Below are positions 30,712 to 40,973 of a DNA stretch of 64,000 nt, one piece after another. This stretch comes from Emiliania huxleyi CCMP1516. Its lineage: Eukaryota > Haptophyta > Isochrysidales > Noelaerhabdaceae. The stretch is from the NCBI RefSeq assembly GCF_000372725.1, contig NW_005200599.1:6077-70076 (forward strand), in the 5' to 3' direction. How positions within the stretch are numbered: the stretch's first letter is position 1; each line of letters starts with the position of its first letter. The notes beneath the pieces were generated by a model. The model was not told the origin of the DNA, made no database searches, and saw only the letters and a program-made list of their open reading frames with translations. A program made the position numbers and the translations under genes.

Positions 30712-31106
30712 AGGGCCAGGCCGCCCCGTGTCGAGGCCGGCGTCCGCTAGTGAGACGGCAGCAAACGGCTCGGCGACTGGCAGATGCTGCTCCGCCGCCT
30801 CTCCCACCTCTGGCCCGATCAAGCGCCGATGGCGCCGACCCGCTCCTCGAGGCTGCCCTCGGTCGCCGCGCCGAGGCTCGCCTCCAGCCGCTCGACACGC
30901 CGCGGCAACTCCCCGCCGCCGCCGGTCGACTCGCTGCTCACTGCCGCCTCGCACCGCGACACCCGACGCGCCAGCGCCTCCTCCTCTGCATCCACCTCTG
31001 ATCGGCGCAGCGCCTCTGCTAGCTCCGCATCCTCGCGCAGCGCCACCCGCTCTGCCGTACCCGCTAGCTCTGCCGCCTCCCGCTCCGCTCGCCTCGCAGC
31101 CTTGCG
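30712..31106 (-). pseudogene. Truncated inverted copy of the ankyrin-RING gene
   Basis: The minus strand repeats the region of 21590-21910 almost base for base: EDAELAEALRRSEVDAEEEA, RRVSRCEAAVSSESTGGGG, LEASLGAATEGSLEERVGAI, then RLIGPEVGEAAEQHLP. A two-base loss near 30830 breaks the frame within GAIERLIG. The ankyrin part and the RING are missing. Confidence 0.85.
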
Positions 31107-31365
31107 GCGGTCCTATTCCCAGGGATCCCTTCCCAGCTCGCGGGGCCACTTCTTATATACAAGTTTGACCCATGACCGCCGACATGTCGCGGTCCGGCTC
31201 AGTCAAGGCAATGTCGCTCGGCGCTCGCTGGCTCCGTGGATGCTTGTGCTGCTCAGCAATCCACTATCCAGGCGCACTTTGTGGCACCCGGCGGCAACGA
31301 CTTGCGGCGGTCAGCGGATTTGAACGGTTGTGTTGATTTGCTCTTGCTCCGCGCACACACCGGTA
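31107..31365 (-). repeat. Inverted copy of 23000-23190
   Basis: On the minus strand this matches the sequence downstream of the ankyrin-RING gene (CAACACAACCGTTCGAATGC-like, then CTGCCAAAGTGCGCCTGGAT), so the pseudogene and this flank moved together with an internal deletion. Confidence 0.75.
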
Positions 31366-31591
31366 TGCTCGGTCACACACACTGGTACACGGACAGGCTG
31401 GTAAACACAGATGGTCCTGGTACACGTATGGCACATTGTACATGGTGTGACAATCCCTCGCTCACGACCCCCCCGGACCCTTCCCGGGCCAGACATGCAC
31501 GTATGCTGAGTCGTGTTGTCGTGCGGCTTCGTTGTCTGCGCCTTCAGCGCTCCCCCTCGCAAGCCTGCGAAGCCCGCTCGCCAGCTCCTCC

Positions 31592-33075
31592 TTAGTGGAA
31601 TACTCGCATCATCGCCGTCGGCACGACGCGGCACTTGGGACACCTCTCAAGCTTGGCGCCGCACCGCTCGCACACGCATTGGTGTCCGCACGGGACAAAG
31701 ATGTGCGTCGCTGGCGCGTCCCAGCAGACGATGCACTCCGGTTGTTGGAGGGCATCGGCGGCGGCCCCCGGCGGCACGGCTTGGAGCGAAGCGGCTTGCT
31801 TCTCATCCTGCTGCTGCTGCAGCGGCACAGCGTGGGCGGCGGCAGCTGGAGGAGTCGCCTCTAGTGGGAGGGTGGCCTCTGGCGCGGGGGCCGACTCGTG
31901 CGCCAAGCAGCCGACGCCTGCCGCCGCTGACGAGGACTCCGCCGCCGGCGCGTGCGACGCAGCGGCGTGCGAGGAGGAGGAGGAGGTGTGCGAGGAGGTG
32001 GCGGCGGGGCCAGAGCTTCTGGCCTCGGTCGCAACCGCTGCTCCTGCATCCCTCGCAGTCCGCAGCGCCACGAGACGAGCGCACCACGCCAAGGCTGAAT
32101 GCAGGTGCCGGCGGCGTTGCCCGCCCGTTACGCTGGCCGCCTCCGAACACGCCGCCGCCGCCGCCGCCGCGCCCGCGCCCGTCCTCCCCACAGCGACGGC
32201 GCTCGGCCCGCTGCCCGCGACAGCCTCCTCTCCCGCGGCAGCCGCAGCCGCCGTAGCAGCGGCAGCGGCGGCAGCAGCGGACCGGCGGCGTTGCCTCTGC
32301 CCTCGGCGCGGGGCAGTGGCCACAGAGCGGCCCCTGGTCCTTGCGAGGAGCATCGCACCCGGCGCCGCGGCAGCCAGGGGCAGCCTCGCCGCAGCAAACG
32401 ACGCGGCGAGCACTGCGGCGGTGAGAAACCAGGTGGAGTAGCTAGCGCTGTCCCCCTTGTCGAGGAAGGCGGCGAGGTCGCGGTGCCCATTCTCGCGCGC
32501 GTAGTCGATAGCTTGCCTGCCCCGTTTGTCTAGCACGCCCCTGCGGGCGCCGCCGGCAAGCAGTCGCTCGACAAGCGCGTGATGTCCGCCATCAGCGGCG
32601 ATCATCAGCGCGCTGGCCCCGAGAACCTTGTCCTGCATATCCAGATCCGCGCCCGCCTCGATGAAGGTCTCCACGAGACCAATGTCGAGACGGTTCACCG
32701 CGAAGATGAGAGGCGTGAGGCCGGTGTCGGCAGTCCTTGCGTCGACATCGGCCCCGCGCGCCAGGAGCAAGCGGCAGATTTCGGGCCGCACCTTGTCGGC
32801 CGCGTGGTGGAGGAGCTGGTAGCCCTCTGCATCTGCCGGTCGCGGGCGGCGAGCAGAGTTCGCGCGGTGAGGTGGGCTGACGTGGAGCGCGGGCTGATGT
32901 GAGCGAAGGGTGGCGCACCATGGGCAAAAGCAAGCCGAGGGTCCCACGACAGCTCGAGGTCGAGAGTTTGCAGCGCTCCGCTGCTTGCTGCGAGCACCAC
33001 ACGTTCGGGGAGCACCACCCGCTCTCTCGGATCGTGGCGAACGACGCCGAGAAGGGTGGCGGACAGCAGAATCAT
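31592..33075 (-). CDS. Ankyrin-repeat RING-finger protein, two exons (putative E3 ubiquitin ligase)
   Basis: Exon 1 is 33075-32919 from ATG 33075; exon 2 is 32832-31592; the intron of 86 nt is GT-AG and the joined product is 465 residues. The start is followed by a hydrophobic ILLSATLLGVV, possibly a signal or anchor. Residues about 53-175 are four ankyrin repeats (DAEGYQLLHHAADKVRPEIC at the joint, then LTPLIFAVNRLDIGLVETFI, and so on). A hydrophobic segment STWFLTAAVLAASFAAARLP follows, then a long Ala/Ser-rich linker, and a C3HC4 RING at the end: CIVCWDAPATHIFVPCGHQC, CERCG, CPKC. The RING and order resemble the gene at 19.8 kb, but the linker is not a charged coiled coil. The joint gives a natural ankyrin start, which supports the intron. 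Confidence 0.85.
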
Positions 33076-33149
33076 CAAAGGCGGCGCCCTTTTGGCGACG
33101 ATACGCTAGTCCCCCCCAGGGTTCCGGCTCCTAGCCAGATAGGGGGTCT

Positions 33150-33300
33150 GTGGTCCTAACTTCTTTTGTAATTGTTGGAGGCTCATCACACGTCGGGACG
33201 ACTGGAGTCGACTCTCATACCCTAGGATCAGACAGGTCAGAGTGTGTGACGACGTGGGTGGGTGACTTTGGGCCACGGCCCTCACCTGTTAGCTCCGAAT
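33150..33300 (+). repeat. Dispersed repeat R4, copy 1
   Basis: It shares CTTCTTTTGTAATTGTTGGA and GGGCCACGGCCCTCAC with the inverted copy at 39093-39257. Confidence 0.75.
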
Positions 33301-33317
33301 GATGATCTTCCAATTCG

Positions 33318-33580
33318 TTCAAGAGATGAGACAATCTCCCTGCCGAGCTTGTTCACACCGCGTGTTCACAGCTCGACCTGTGCCGCCGCATGGCACTATA
33401 GCGAGATCGCAATCTCTCGCTCAAGAGATGAGGCAATCTCCCTGCCGAGCTCGTTCACACCGCGTGTTCACAGCTCGACTTGTGCCGCCGCATGGCACTG
33501 TAGCGAGATGACGATCTCGCTCAAGAGATGAGGCAATCTCCCTGCTGAGCTAGTTCACACCGCGTGTTCACGGCTACACC
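33318..33580 (+). repeat. Tandem repeat, unit about 102 bp, 2.6 copies
   Basis: Each unit begins CAAGAGATGAG and includes CAATCTCCCTGC and GTTCACACCGCGTGTTCAC. Unit boundaries are near 33318, 33421 and 33522. Confidence 0.85.
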
Positions 33581-34216
33581 CGACGACCTCGGGAACTAGC
33601 CGGGGCAGTCGGAGAAGGGGCAACTCCGTGCACTGACGGTCGGCCGTCAGAAAACACGCCTCCGTGGCTCGGGTTACACCAATCCTCGCTACCCAACGCG
33701 GCCAAAGGATATCCACCTCGAGAACCTCGATAACTAGTTCAACTTGTAGCTCGATCGGTCACACCGCCATCGCCGTCGGGGAGAGGGGGGACGACACTGC
33801 TTCGGCAGCGTGCACCTCGATCCTGTACCGTGTTTGTTATGACCCCCCCCAATGAACATACCAGTGAGGGTGGGCGAGACGATCGAGGGGTCCCGTACCA
33901 TGCGGAACCGACCCTATCCAGTGCTCAAGTGCTCAAGTTCAACGTCCGAGATGGCCGCAGCACAGGCCACGCGTCGCGCCGCCGGCCAAGCCCAGCCTCT
34001 CCGCGGTCGAGTTGGTCGAGCTGGCGGGGCCGGCGAAGATTTCGGGGACGTGACCGCAACTCGCTCGGGCAGCGACAGCGCGCTTGAGCTGCGCATGACC
34101 GACGAGCCTGGGGCGGGGCGGCGGGCGGGCGAGCGGTGCGGAGCGGCGTGTGCGTGTGTGTGGCTACGGCAAGTGTGACTGCGACACGGGACCACTGGGT
34201 ATTATTAACAACCAAG
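33581..34216. other. Spacer, no gene seen
   Basis: A plus frame at 33852-34178 has no family features. GATCGAGGGGTCCCG at 33881 also occurs at 56084. Confidence 0.35.
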
Positions 34217-34566
34217 GATTGATTGATTGATGGGAAGGCGAAACACAGTCCGACCAACGACTGGGACACCAACGCGGTATGGGTGGACGCTAGACGGGCG
34301 ATGACGGTCACACAGGAGCGACACACAGATAACCACAAGACAAGACACTCAGCCGAACTGACTGCCACACATCCTGAGCGAACTTCCCTAGTCACCCGCG
34401 GCCGGACTCCATCCGGCACGCGTCGCTGGGCGCTCAGAGCTGCGTCCCCTGCTCGCCACCCCGACGCCCAAGGCGCCCGAGCAAACGACAGGCGGCACGC
34501 GAAGACTGGTTGCAATCCCGCCGACCGCCAGGCCGCGGGATGATGCGTGCGTGGTCTTGTGTGGGT
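34217..34566 (+). repeat. Dispersed repeat R2, full-length copy A
   Basis: About 350 bp, nearly identical to 49075-49423, beginning TGATTGATTGATGGGAAGG and ending GATGCGTGCGTGGTCTTGT. No coding capacity is seen, so it is a candidate non-autonomous element. Confidence 0.85.
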
Positions 34567-34681
34567 TCTCCCAAGGCGCTCTCAAAACAAGAAAATCGAC
34601 CTTGCAAACAAATGAGGCGGGCTGCCGCTCAGGCCTCGGTGTGCATCTCTCCTCTGTCAAAGACGCTGCTGAGTTGCTCCG

Positions 34682-36421
34682 ATGCTCACGGACATGCCTT
34701 CACGGTGGTGGTCGTTTTTGGCGTCCCCAGCCAAGGTCGACGCGAGCACCGGCGATGCGATCGTGCGCTGCGAGCAATCGACGGCAAGCTCTGTCGATGT
34801 CGAGGTCTCGCGTTTCGCAACACGCATCCACCAGCGGCCTCTCGCTCGCACGAACCCTTCTGTGGGAGGCATACACGCCTGGGCATTTGTCAAGGCCACC
34901 GATCCAGACGCCACCCTCACAGCAGCTATCCCGCTGCTGCTGTCCATCCTTCTCATGTACGCTCAGTCAGCGATGGTGTACATGGTTGCCTACGAGGCTG
35001 CATCCCCCCGCTGTTCGAAGCACGAACACTGCCCGGCCGGAGCGTACTGCGGCCCCAAAGACTTTTCTCCGGTCTATGGGGAGCCGGTCACGCGGCAGCC
35101 GTGGCGGCACGAGAAGGCGCCAGGCTTTTGTTTCGACTGCTACTGGACGTCAGAGAACGCGTCGGGAAATTCCGTGGCCGTAAACCGTGGGCATAGCCAA
35201 GCGCTTGCCGTGCCAGTGAGAATGGAGAGTCAGCTAGTCGACGTTTGGTCGAATGCCAGCTTCGCGGTTGGCGCCGGCTGGTTCGCTCACAGTGGCGCTG
35301 AGGACCTCACCGGCGAGCAGTGGTTTCGCGACGCTGCGGCCTACTGTGATGCCAACGACATCCTACCCTTTCGTTGTGACCACCTCGTCGAGCGCCAGAG
35401 CCGACTCGCCGCGGCGCACTACGTCGTCATCGTCTTCGTCGTCTTGCTTGTGTTGATGCCACTCGTCGAGGACTGGGATGAGGCTGCACTGGAGAAGCGG
35501 TTGCTCCGTCACCGCTCGCGTGCTATCGGAGGAGAGCTTCCCCTGTGGATACGCTGCTTGGCCTGGGTTCACATTCGGATGCGCATGTTTGCCCTGCCGT
35601 TCTGCCTCGTCAGTGCAACGTGCGCCCTCCTTTTCAACGATGAGACGTGCACCGAATTCCTGCTAGATGGGCTCGCAATCACATTCACCACCTTCACTGA
35701 CGACCTCCTCGCACAGTTTCTTCTGCCTAATGAGGAGCGTCAGGAGTTGGGTGCCGCAATCGAGGCTCTTGTTGAGGAGGAATCTGGCCACGCGTGCCCG
35801 CAGCGCTTCCTGAAGTGGCTATTCAACAGGTTGTATGCGGCGGTGCTCGGGGTTGCCGTGGTCGCCGTCAACCTCGAGCCGGAGTCGTTCATGGTCACCT
35901 TTGGGCCGGATTGGGTATCTCCATACAGATCACTTTCGTGCGAAAACCTGCTCGAAGCTTTTGGGTGCTGTATCTTCCTCTGCTGTTTCGTTATGGGCGG
36001 TATATGGCCGCTCCTGCGCGAGCAGTCCGTCCTCTCACAGCGGTCAAAGTGGCGTGCGCTCGTACATATGGCTGGCGACGGGTACTGCACGATGACACTC
36101 TTCGTTGCAGCTGGGTGGCTCAATCCGGCGAATCGTTACTATTTTCCTGCCTTTTTGCACAACCCGCTCGCCGTTATGCTGATGTGGCCGCTCTACTCCG
36201 TTCCCGATATCACTGCAAGCCTATTCGCAAACTCTGCTTGCAATGAATACGATGCAACCCGCATAGACGCAGGCGACTGTGTGCAGGCAGCTCTGCCGTG
36301 GCTGGTTGTTCGACTGGCCCTGCTCTGCTCGGTGGTCGTTCTTTGTGTCGCGGTCGCGTGGGCCCGCGCGTCGACCTCACGGTGGGCTAACCCTCGCGCG
36401 ACTCACGGCTGCATTGCCTGA
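34682..36421 (+). CDS. Multi-pass membrane protein of unknown function
   Basis: This is an intronless 579-residue frame from ATG 34682. Hydrophobic segments long enough to span a membrane lie at residues about 80-105 (AAIPLLLSILLMYAQSAMVY), 240-260 (YVVIVFVVLLVLMPLV), 300-320, 395-412, 440-465 (CCIFLCCFVMGGIWPLL), 485-520 and 548-572. Between the first two is a Cys-rich extracellular-looking loop (CSKHEHCPAGAYCGPKDF, FCFDCYW) with possible N-glycosylation sites (NAS). I do not recognise the family; a channel or receptor-like protein is possible. The 5' end abuts a copy of repeat R2. Confidence 0.75.
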   Translation: MLTDMPSRWWSFLASPAKVDASTGDAIVRCEQSTASSVDVEVSRFATRIHQRPLARTNPSVGGIHAWAFVKATDPDATLTAAIPLLLSILLMYAQSAMVYMVAYEAASPRCSKHEHCPAGAYCGPKDFSPVYGEPVTRQPWRHEKAPGFCFDCYWTSENASGNSVAVNRGHSQALAVPVRMESQLVDVWSNASFAVGAGWFAHSGAEDLTGEQWFRDAAAYCDANDILPFRCDHLVERQSRLAAAHYVVIVFVVLLVLMPLVEDWDEAALEKRLLRHRSRAIGGELPLWIRCLAWVHIRMRMFALPFCLVSATCALLFNDETCTEFLLDGLAITFTTFTDDLLAQFLLPNEERQELGAAIEALVEEESGHACPQRFLKWLFNRLYAAVLGVAVVAVNLEPESFMVTFGPDWVSPYRSLSCENLLEAFGCCIFLCCFVMGGIWPLLREQSVLSQRSKWRALVHMAGDGYCTMTLFVAAGWLNPANRYYFPAFLHNPLAVMLMWPLYSVPDITASLFANSACNEYDATRIDAGDCVQAALPWLVVRLALLCSVVVLCVAVAWARASTSRWANPRATHGCIA

Positions 36422-36857
36422 GGACAGATTAGCAGCGAGGAACTAGAGACGGCCGCCGAGATTTAGTAGGTCGCCGAGTTCCAGCGAAATATGGACTCTA
36501 CTATGTAAACCTTTATGTCTAGTGTGGCGGAGCATGTATGCGGCTAGAGTGTGAACGGCCTGGTTCTCATGAGTCATGTTGTCAACACTTCGCGGGTTTT
36601 TTATTTTCAGTCATGTCGGTTCCTGCTGTTGCATGCGTTGGGGCGTCACCCAGCTTCCAATCTCGTCCGCCTTCGTCAATTCATGCGCCTGCGGCGACAG
36701 AGACTGCAAGATACTCTTGTTAGGGGCGCATGTGCGATGTGGGCGCTTCGCGATGGACCAGAGCCCACCGGCCCTGGGTCAAAGCCGTGGACGACAGGAC
36801 GAGAGCTCTACCTGCGGCTCGGCGAATTTGCAAGGAAGGTTAAGAATCCTTCGGCCC
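36422..36857. other. 3' flank of the membrane protein gene, no gene seen
   Basis: Short overlapping frames only, without coding character. Confidence 0.35.
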
Positions 36858-36965
36858 GGAGCTAAGTGCCTCGCCGTCCTCACAGGAGTCGCTTAGGCGG
36901 CTCCCGTGGTGTACCTGTGTTAGTGCCAGTGCGCGCCAGTCCTGTGCCTAGTAAACAAAAGAAGA
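36858..36965 (+). mobile_element. LINE 3'UTR fragment
   Basis: GGAGCTAAGTGCCTCGCCGT, the hairpin GGAGTCGCTTAGGCGGCTCC, then TGTACCTGTGTTAGTGCCAG and an A-rich end. It is almost identical to 3930-4030. Confidence 0.85.
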
Positions 36966-37035
36966 AAGAAAACAGACACTCAGCCCAGACACTCGGCCAC
37001 CACACAGGGATTTTAAGGAGAGGAGTGTGGTGCTA
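36966..37035 (-). repeat. Repeat R3, inverted copy
   Basis: It matches the CTCCTTAAAATCCCTGTGTG unit of 17568-17770 on the other strand. Confidence 0.6.
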
Positions 37036-37164
37036 GCCGTCGCCCACAGACTTGGGCGTCTGCCTCTTCCTAGATCTCTCTTCGCAGTTTCTCGCCAATT
37101 CTCTAACACTCACACTCCAATTCTGTCTCTTTTTTCATCAATATGCTACAGAACCGCGCTGGGA

Positions 37165-37300
37165 GGAGGCCGAACTGCATGGTTGACGACACCGACACTA
37201 GCCGCGTGTGCTGTGAAGTGCAGCGCGGTGTTGTGGAGGAGCGTGATCCCTCCTCGTGTGCGAGCGAGCGCGTTGAGGGTTGCTGCTTGCCGCTTGCTGT
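37165..37300 (-). pseudogene. Possible ankyrin-repeat remnant
   Basis: The minus frame reads GGITLLHNTALHFTAHAASV, which resembles one ankyrin repeat start. It is too short to be more than a remnant. Confidence 0.3.
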
Positions 37301-37373
37301 TCTCGGCATATAACGTAAACAATTGTTATCATCACTCGAAAACAAAACAACATCTGACTGCTCCTGTGGTGGG

Positions 37374-37401
37374 GGCGACGGCTTCTGAGGAAGCCGTCGC
37401 C
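37374..37401. repeat. Perfect 12 bp stem-loop
   Basis: GGCGACGGCTTC, loop TGAG, then GAAGCCGTCGCC. The same stem recurs at 53461-53484 in a LINE-derived context. Confidence 0.9.
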
Positions 37402-37757
37402 CTCGCCTTGTGAGTTTTTTGTCGCCTTGTCGTAAAAGTTATTTTACCGAGCACTTAAAAATTACCGACCACTTAAAATTTTTATTTTTATCGGCGCTTG
37501 TTGGACCTGTCGAGCCCTTGTCGATGACTCGACTATCACCGACGTTGCCAGTCGACGTCACCGTCAGGTGGGGTGGGGTGTGTGTGGCGAGGAGGAATGT
37601 GGAGGGGGCTGGGTCACAGTTGGAAGCTACCGGCTCGACCGTTCGCGGGGTGCCGGTGGGGGGAAGAAAAACGAAGGGACGCCGGCGACATCCGGAGAAA
37701 ACGGGGGCGTTACCGGGAGTCTTTTCTGAGAGTAGGTAGGTAGGTAGAAAGGTGCAT
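37402..37757. other. Spacer, no gene seen
   Basis: AT-rich patch at 37436-37492 and a run of GTAGGTAGGTAG at 37734; no coding signal. Confidence 0.35.
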
Positions 37758-37890
37758 AACAGCCAGGCTCGGACTGGACACCAACGCGGTATGGGTGGAC
37801 GCTAGACAGATGATGACGACACGCACGAGCGACACACAGACACAAACAGGCTCACAAGACACACAGCCAGCTGGCTGCCACACACCCTGA
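37758..37890 (+). repeat. Dispersed repeat R2, partial copy
   Basis: It shares GGACACCAACGCGGTATGGG and the following 60 bp with the copies at 34.2 and 49.1 kb, with more differences. Confidence 0.75.
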
Positions 37891-38749
37891 GTCGGCGTAT
37901 ACATAACTCAGGGCCACATCCTCCCTGTCGCCCCCCCCAGCACTCCACGGTGCCAAGGGCACAAACAAGGGCACAACTCAAACAACAGACAACAGGAAGT
38001 GACATGTGAGGCTAGAGCAGCTGGCTCCACCTCTAGCAATCTCGCCGGCCTGCGAGGCACGGACGAGACCGTATGTGGGGTCTAGTGAGGTGTCTATGGA
38101 CGCTCTCCTCATGGGCTAGCCGCCTACGGCTAGCCCTTCTCGCACTCACAGGCGATGACAATCCATTGTATGAGCGTATGCAAGCTGAGGCGCGTGTGCT
38201 AAATCTAGGCCGCACGTCGTGGCACTATGACGGAGGTAGACGTGCGGCCGCAGCGCGCCCACCACAGTTTCGGTGGGGCGCGCGTGTTAGCAAGAGAGTT
38301 GCGGGGAGAGCCATGCCCGACTTTTCGGAGGCGAGCCCCACGCCACGGATGCCAGCCGTGCTTTCGCGGGAGTCGTCTCCCAAGCCGCGTCCCGTCAGCA
38401 CTGTCCCCGAGCGGTCCCGCCTCGGCGGCACACACTCTCGACCAGGACAGTCCCGCCAACGGAAACGTGTCGCGCGCCGGCGACGATTGCGGCGTGGTCG
38501 TTGTGAAGCGGAGATGGCACGACCACCGCCCTGCTTCGCAGACCGGGCAAGGAGGGGCCTGCTCCCGTTCCGCGAGGAACGGGAGGTCTCCCGCCCTCCC
38601 CCGGCCTGAGCAGCGACGCGTGGAAGGCAGCCCCTTGAGTCGAGGGCGGCGCGGCCATTGCGCCGACTCAAAGACCAGCTAGCTGGTCCGTTCAGTACAG
38701 ATGGTCTCGCCGCCCCGCTCCGCGTCGCCCGCCCGCCGCGCCGCGCCGC

Positions 38750-39060
38750 CGTCCGATGATTATTAAGTTATTATTAATTAATTAATAAGTAATTATACCA
38801 CCCGCTGCCGCGCCCCCCCGCCCTGCGCCGCCCGCTGCCTCGCCGCGCCGCCGCCTCGCGCCGCCCGCCGCCGCGCCGCGCCGCCGCCCGACGATTAATA
38901 ACTAATAGTTGTTATCCTAATTACTAACTAATAAATAAGTAATTACACCACCTAGCCGGACCCTCACTGCCCGACTGAATACCTCCCCCCAACGGAATTC
39001 TGTAATACAGACTATTAATAATTAATCATTAACACACAAGTAACTACACCATCCAGTTCC
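38750..39060 (+). repeat. Three AT-rich modules in GC-rich DNA
   Basis: ATTAATTAATAAGTAATTA followed by CACC-like ends occurs near 38758-38802, 38890-38955 and 39005-39052, separated by runs that are almost only G and C (CGCCGCCGCGCCGC type). The spacing is about 125 bp. Confidence 0.75.
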
Positions 39061-39092
39061 ACTATACTCCATCAGCAGCTCAGCGCTGATCG

Positions 39093-39257
39093 CGCTGCAC
39101 CTATTTCGGAGTGAGGGCCGTGGCCCAAAGTGACTCACGTCACACACTCTGACTCGTCTGATCCCAGGGTATGATCTTGAGAGGTAGGTAGGTAGTAGTC
39201 CACTCCAGTCGTCCCGAGGTGTGAAGACCCTCCAACAATTACAAAAGAAGTGAGGAC
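39093..39257 (-). repeat. Dispersed repeat R4, copy 2 (inverted)
   Basis: Inverted relative to 33150-33300, with an added GAGGTAGGTAGGTAG insertion at 39180-39195. Confidence 0.75.
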
Positions 39258-39488
39258 GTGTCATCTGTCAAGTGCCGACATGTGTAGATCCCCCATCAAA
39301 TAAGAAGTTAGGACGTCTGAGAAAAGAAAGAAAGAAAGAAAACGGGCAACCCAAGGTTCCGGGGTGTCGAACGAGACGCTTCCAAAATAAGGCGCCGTGG
39401 CGCCCAACACTGCTCGCTCCCTCTCGCTCCACCGCCGCCGGCGAGCACAGACCCGCAGCCCGGGGCCGCGCGGCCGGGCGCCACGGTG

Positions 39489-40973
39489 ATGGCGGCCTCG
39501 CGGCCGTCCATCGATCTCGACGAGGATATCGCGGCCCTCCTGGAGCGGGCGCGCGTTTCTGCGCTCGTCTCCGGTAAGGTGGTGCCGCAGCTGCTGGCCC
39601 AGGACGTCGGCAACGTCGCGGCGCTGCTCGAGGCGGTCGCCGAGGACGGCCTCGAGGGGCTCGGCCTCGGCAAGACCGTGCAACGTCAGCTGTGCCGCTG
39701 CCTGCCGGCCCTGAACAGCTGCGACGCGGCTGAGGCAGCTTTGTCGTCCTTTGCCTCCCTGTCTCTGGTCGAGCCCCCGCTTGGGGCTGCGACTGGCGCG
39801 CAGGCGGGCAGCAGCGCGATGGCCGGCGGCGATGGTGCTGCTGGCGAGCGCGCTGGCGGCGGCGGCGGTACGGACGCTGCCGAGGGTGCCGCGCGTGCCG
39901 CAGACGGGCATGCGATTGCCGCAAGCGGCCCCCGCGGCGGAGCTGGGAGTGGCTCCGCTGGCGAGGAGCACGGCGGCGGGGCCGCGGCTGGCGGCGAGGG
40001 CCGCGGCGGCGCGCGCCCCAAAGAGGCGGACAGCGGCGCCTGCAGTGCGCAGGCCGCGGAAGGCGGAACCGGAGGCGGCGCCCCGGGGGCCTATATGGAC
40101 CCCGTGGCGCCCGCGCTGCCGGCTAGCGGCGATGGGACGATCGCCGCCGCGGGGGGGGAGGAGGAGGTGGAGGGCGCCGCTGCCGCCGCCGAGGCGGGCC
40201 GCCGCGCTCCGAAGACCCTAATTGTTGCCGATCCTTCAGCGACGCGCCATACCGACACCGGGCACAGTTCGCAGCCACTTGCTGCGTCCGCCGGAGCTTC
40301 GGATTCTACTTACAGCGGCGCGGACGCGGAGGATGCGGTGGCAGGAGGGGGCTCTGGGGCGGCGGAGGCGAGCGCGGCGGCCACGGCCGAGGAGGACAAG
40401 CGCGTCCGGGCGCTGAGGATTGCCCTGCAGCACAGGACGCAGATGCCCGTGACGGACGAGGAGGCCCGGGCTATCCTCCAGGCGCGAGGGGGTCGCGAGA
40501 CGCCCGTGACGGAGGAGGAGGCGCGGGTCATCCTTCGGGCGCGGGGGGACGTCGGGCACGGCAGGGCTACCTTTCAGGCGCGGGCGCGCGGGCGCGGTGG
40601 GCGCGCCACGGCATCGCCGGCGCTGGCGAGCAAGGGCGGCGAGAAGCTATCGCGGCGTGGGAAGAAGGCGGTGGCGAAGGAGGCGGGCGAGGTGGTATCA
40701 CGCGAGGAAGGCGAGGCGATTTATCGCGCGACGCTCGAGTCGCTGTTGGCGTCCACCGGGTGGACGCCGCGCGCCGCGGAGGAGAGGGCGCGCGAGGAGC
40801 AGCGTGCGCATGTTCGGCAGATGCGCTGGGCAAGGGAGCACGGCCGGGGGGAGCCGGTCCGGTGCTTTGACGCGGAGGAGTACGACGAAGGCGACGACGC
40901 TTTCGACGCGCTCTTCGACGGGGGCTCGGGGTACGGGTGGGATTCCCCCTCGGGGGGCGGCGCTTTCTTCTAG
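39489..40973 (+). CDS. Hypothetical protein with N-terminal helical domain and Ala/Gly-rich middle
   Basis: This is an intronless frame of 494 residues from ATG 39489. Residues 8-75 (DIAALLERARVSALVSGKVV to the LCRCLPAL end) look like a compact helical domain, perhaps SAM-like. Residues about 95-300 are Ala/Gly-rich. Residues about 310-360 contain two repeats of PVTxEEARxILxARG. The C-terminal third is charged and ends in an acidic, Gly-rich tail (EEYDEGDDAFDALFDGG). A nuclear or RNA-binding role would fit the composition but cannot be shown. Just upstream, at 39317-39350, is an AAAG run and a piece of repeat R3. Confidence 0.65.
   Translation: MAASRPSIDLDEDIAALLERARVSALVSGKVVPQLLAQDVGNVAALLEAVAEDGLEGLGLGKTVQRQLCRCLPALNSCDAAEAALSSFASLSLVEPPLGAATGAQAGSSAMAGGDGAAGERAGGGGGTDAAEGAARAADGHAIAASGPRGGAGSGSAGEEHGGGAAAGGEGRGGARPKEADSGACSAQAAEGGTGGGAPGAYMDPVAPALPASGDGTIAAAGGEEEVEGAAAAAEAGRRAPKTLIVADPSATRHTDTGHSSQPLAASAGASDSTYSGADAEDAVAGGGSGAAEASAAATAEEDKRVRALRIALQHRTQMPVTDEEARAILQARGGRETPVTEEEARVILRARGDVGHGRATFQARARGRGGRATASPALASKGGEKLSRRGKKAVAKEAGEVVSREEGEAIYRATLESLLASTGWTPRAAEERAREEQRAHVRQMRWAREHGRGEPVRCFDAEEYDEGDDAFDALFDGGSGYGWDSPSGGGAFF

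Noticed and set aside
38073..38609. Plus frame of 178 codons (LALTGDDNPLYERMQAEARV)
   Set aside because: Arg-rich later part, no start context, no family; the minus strand is equally open. Left out as a gene.
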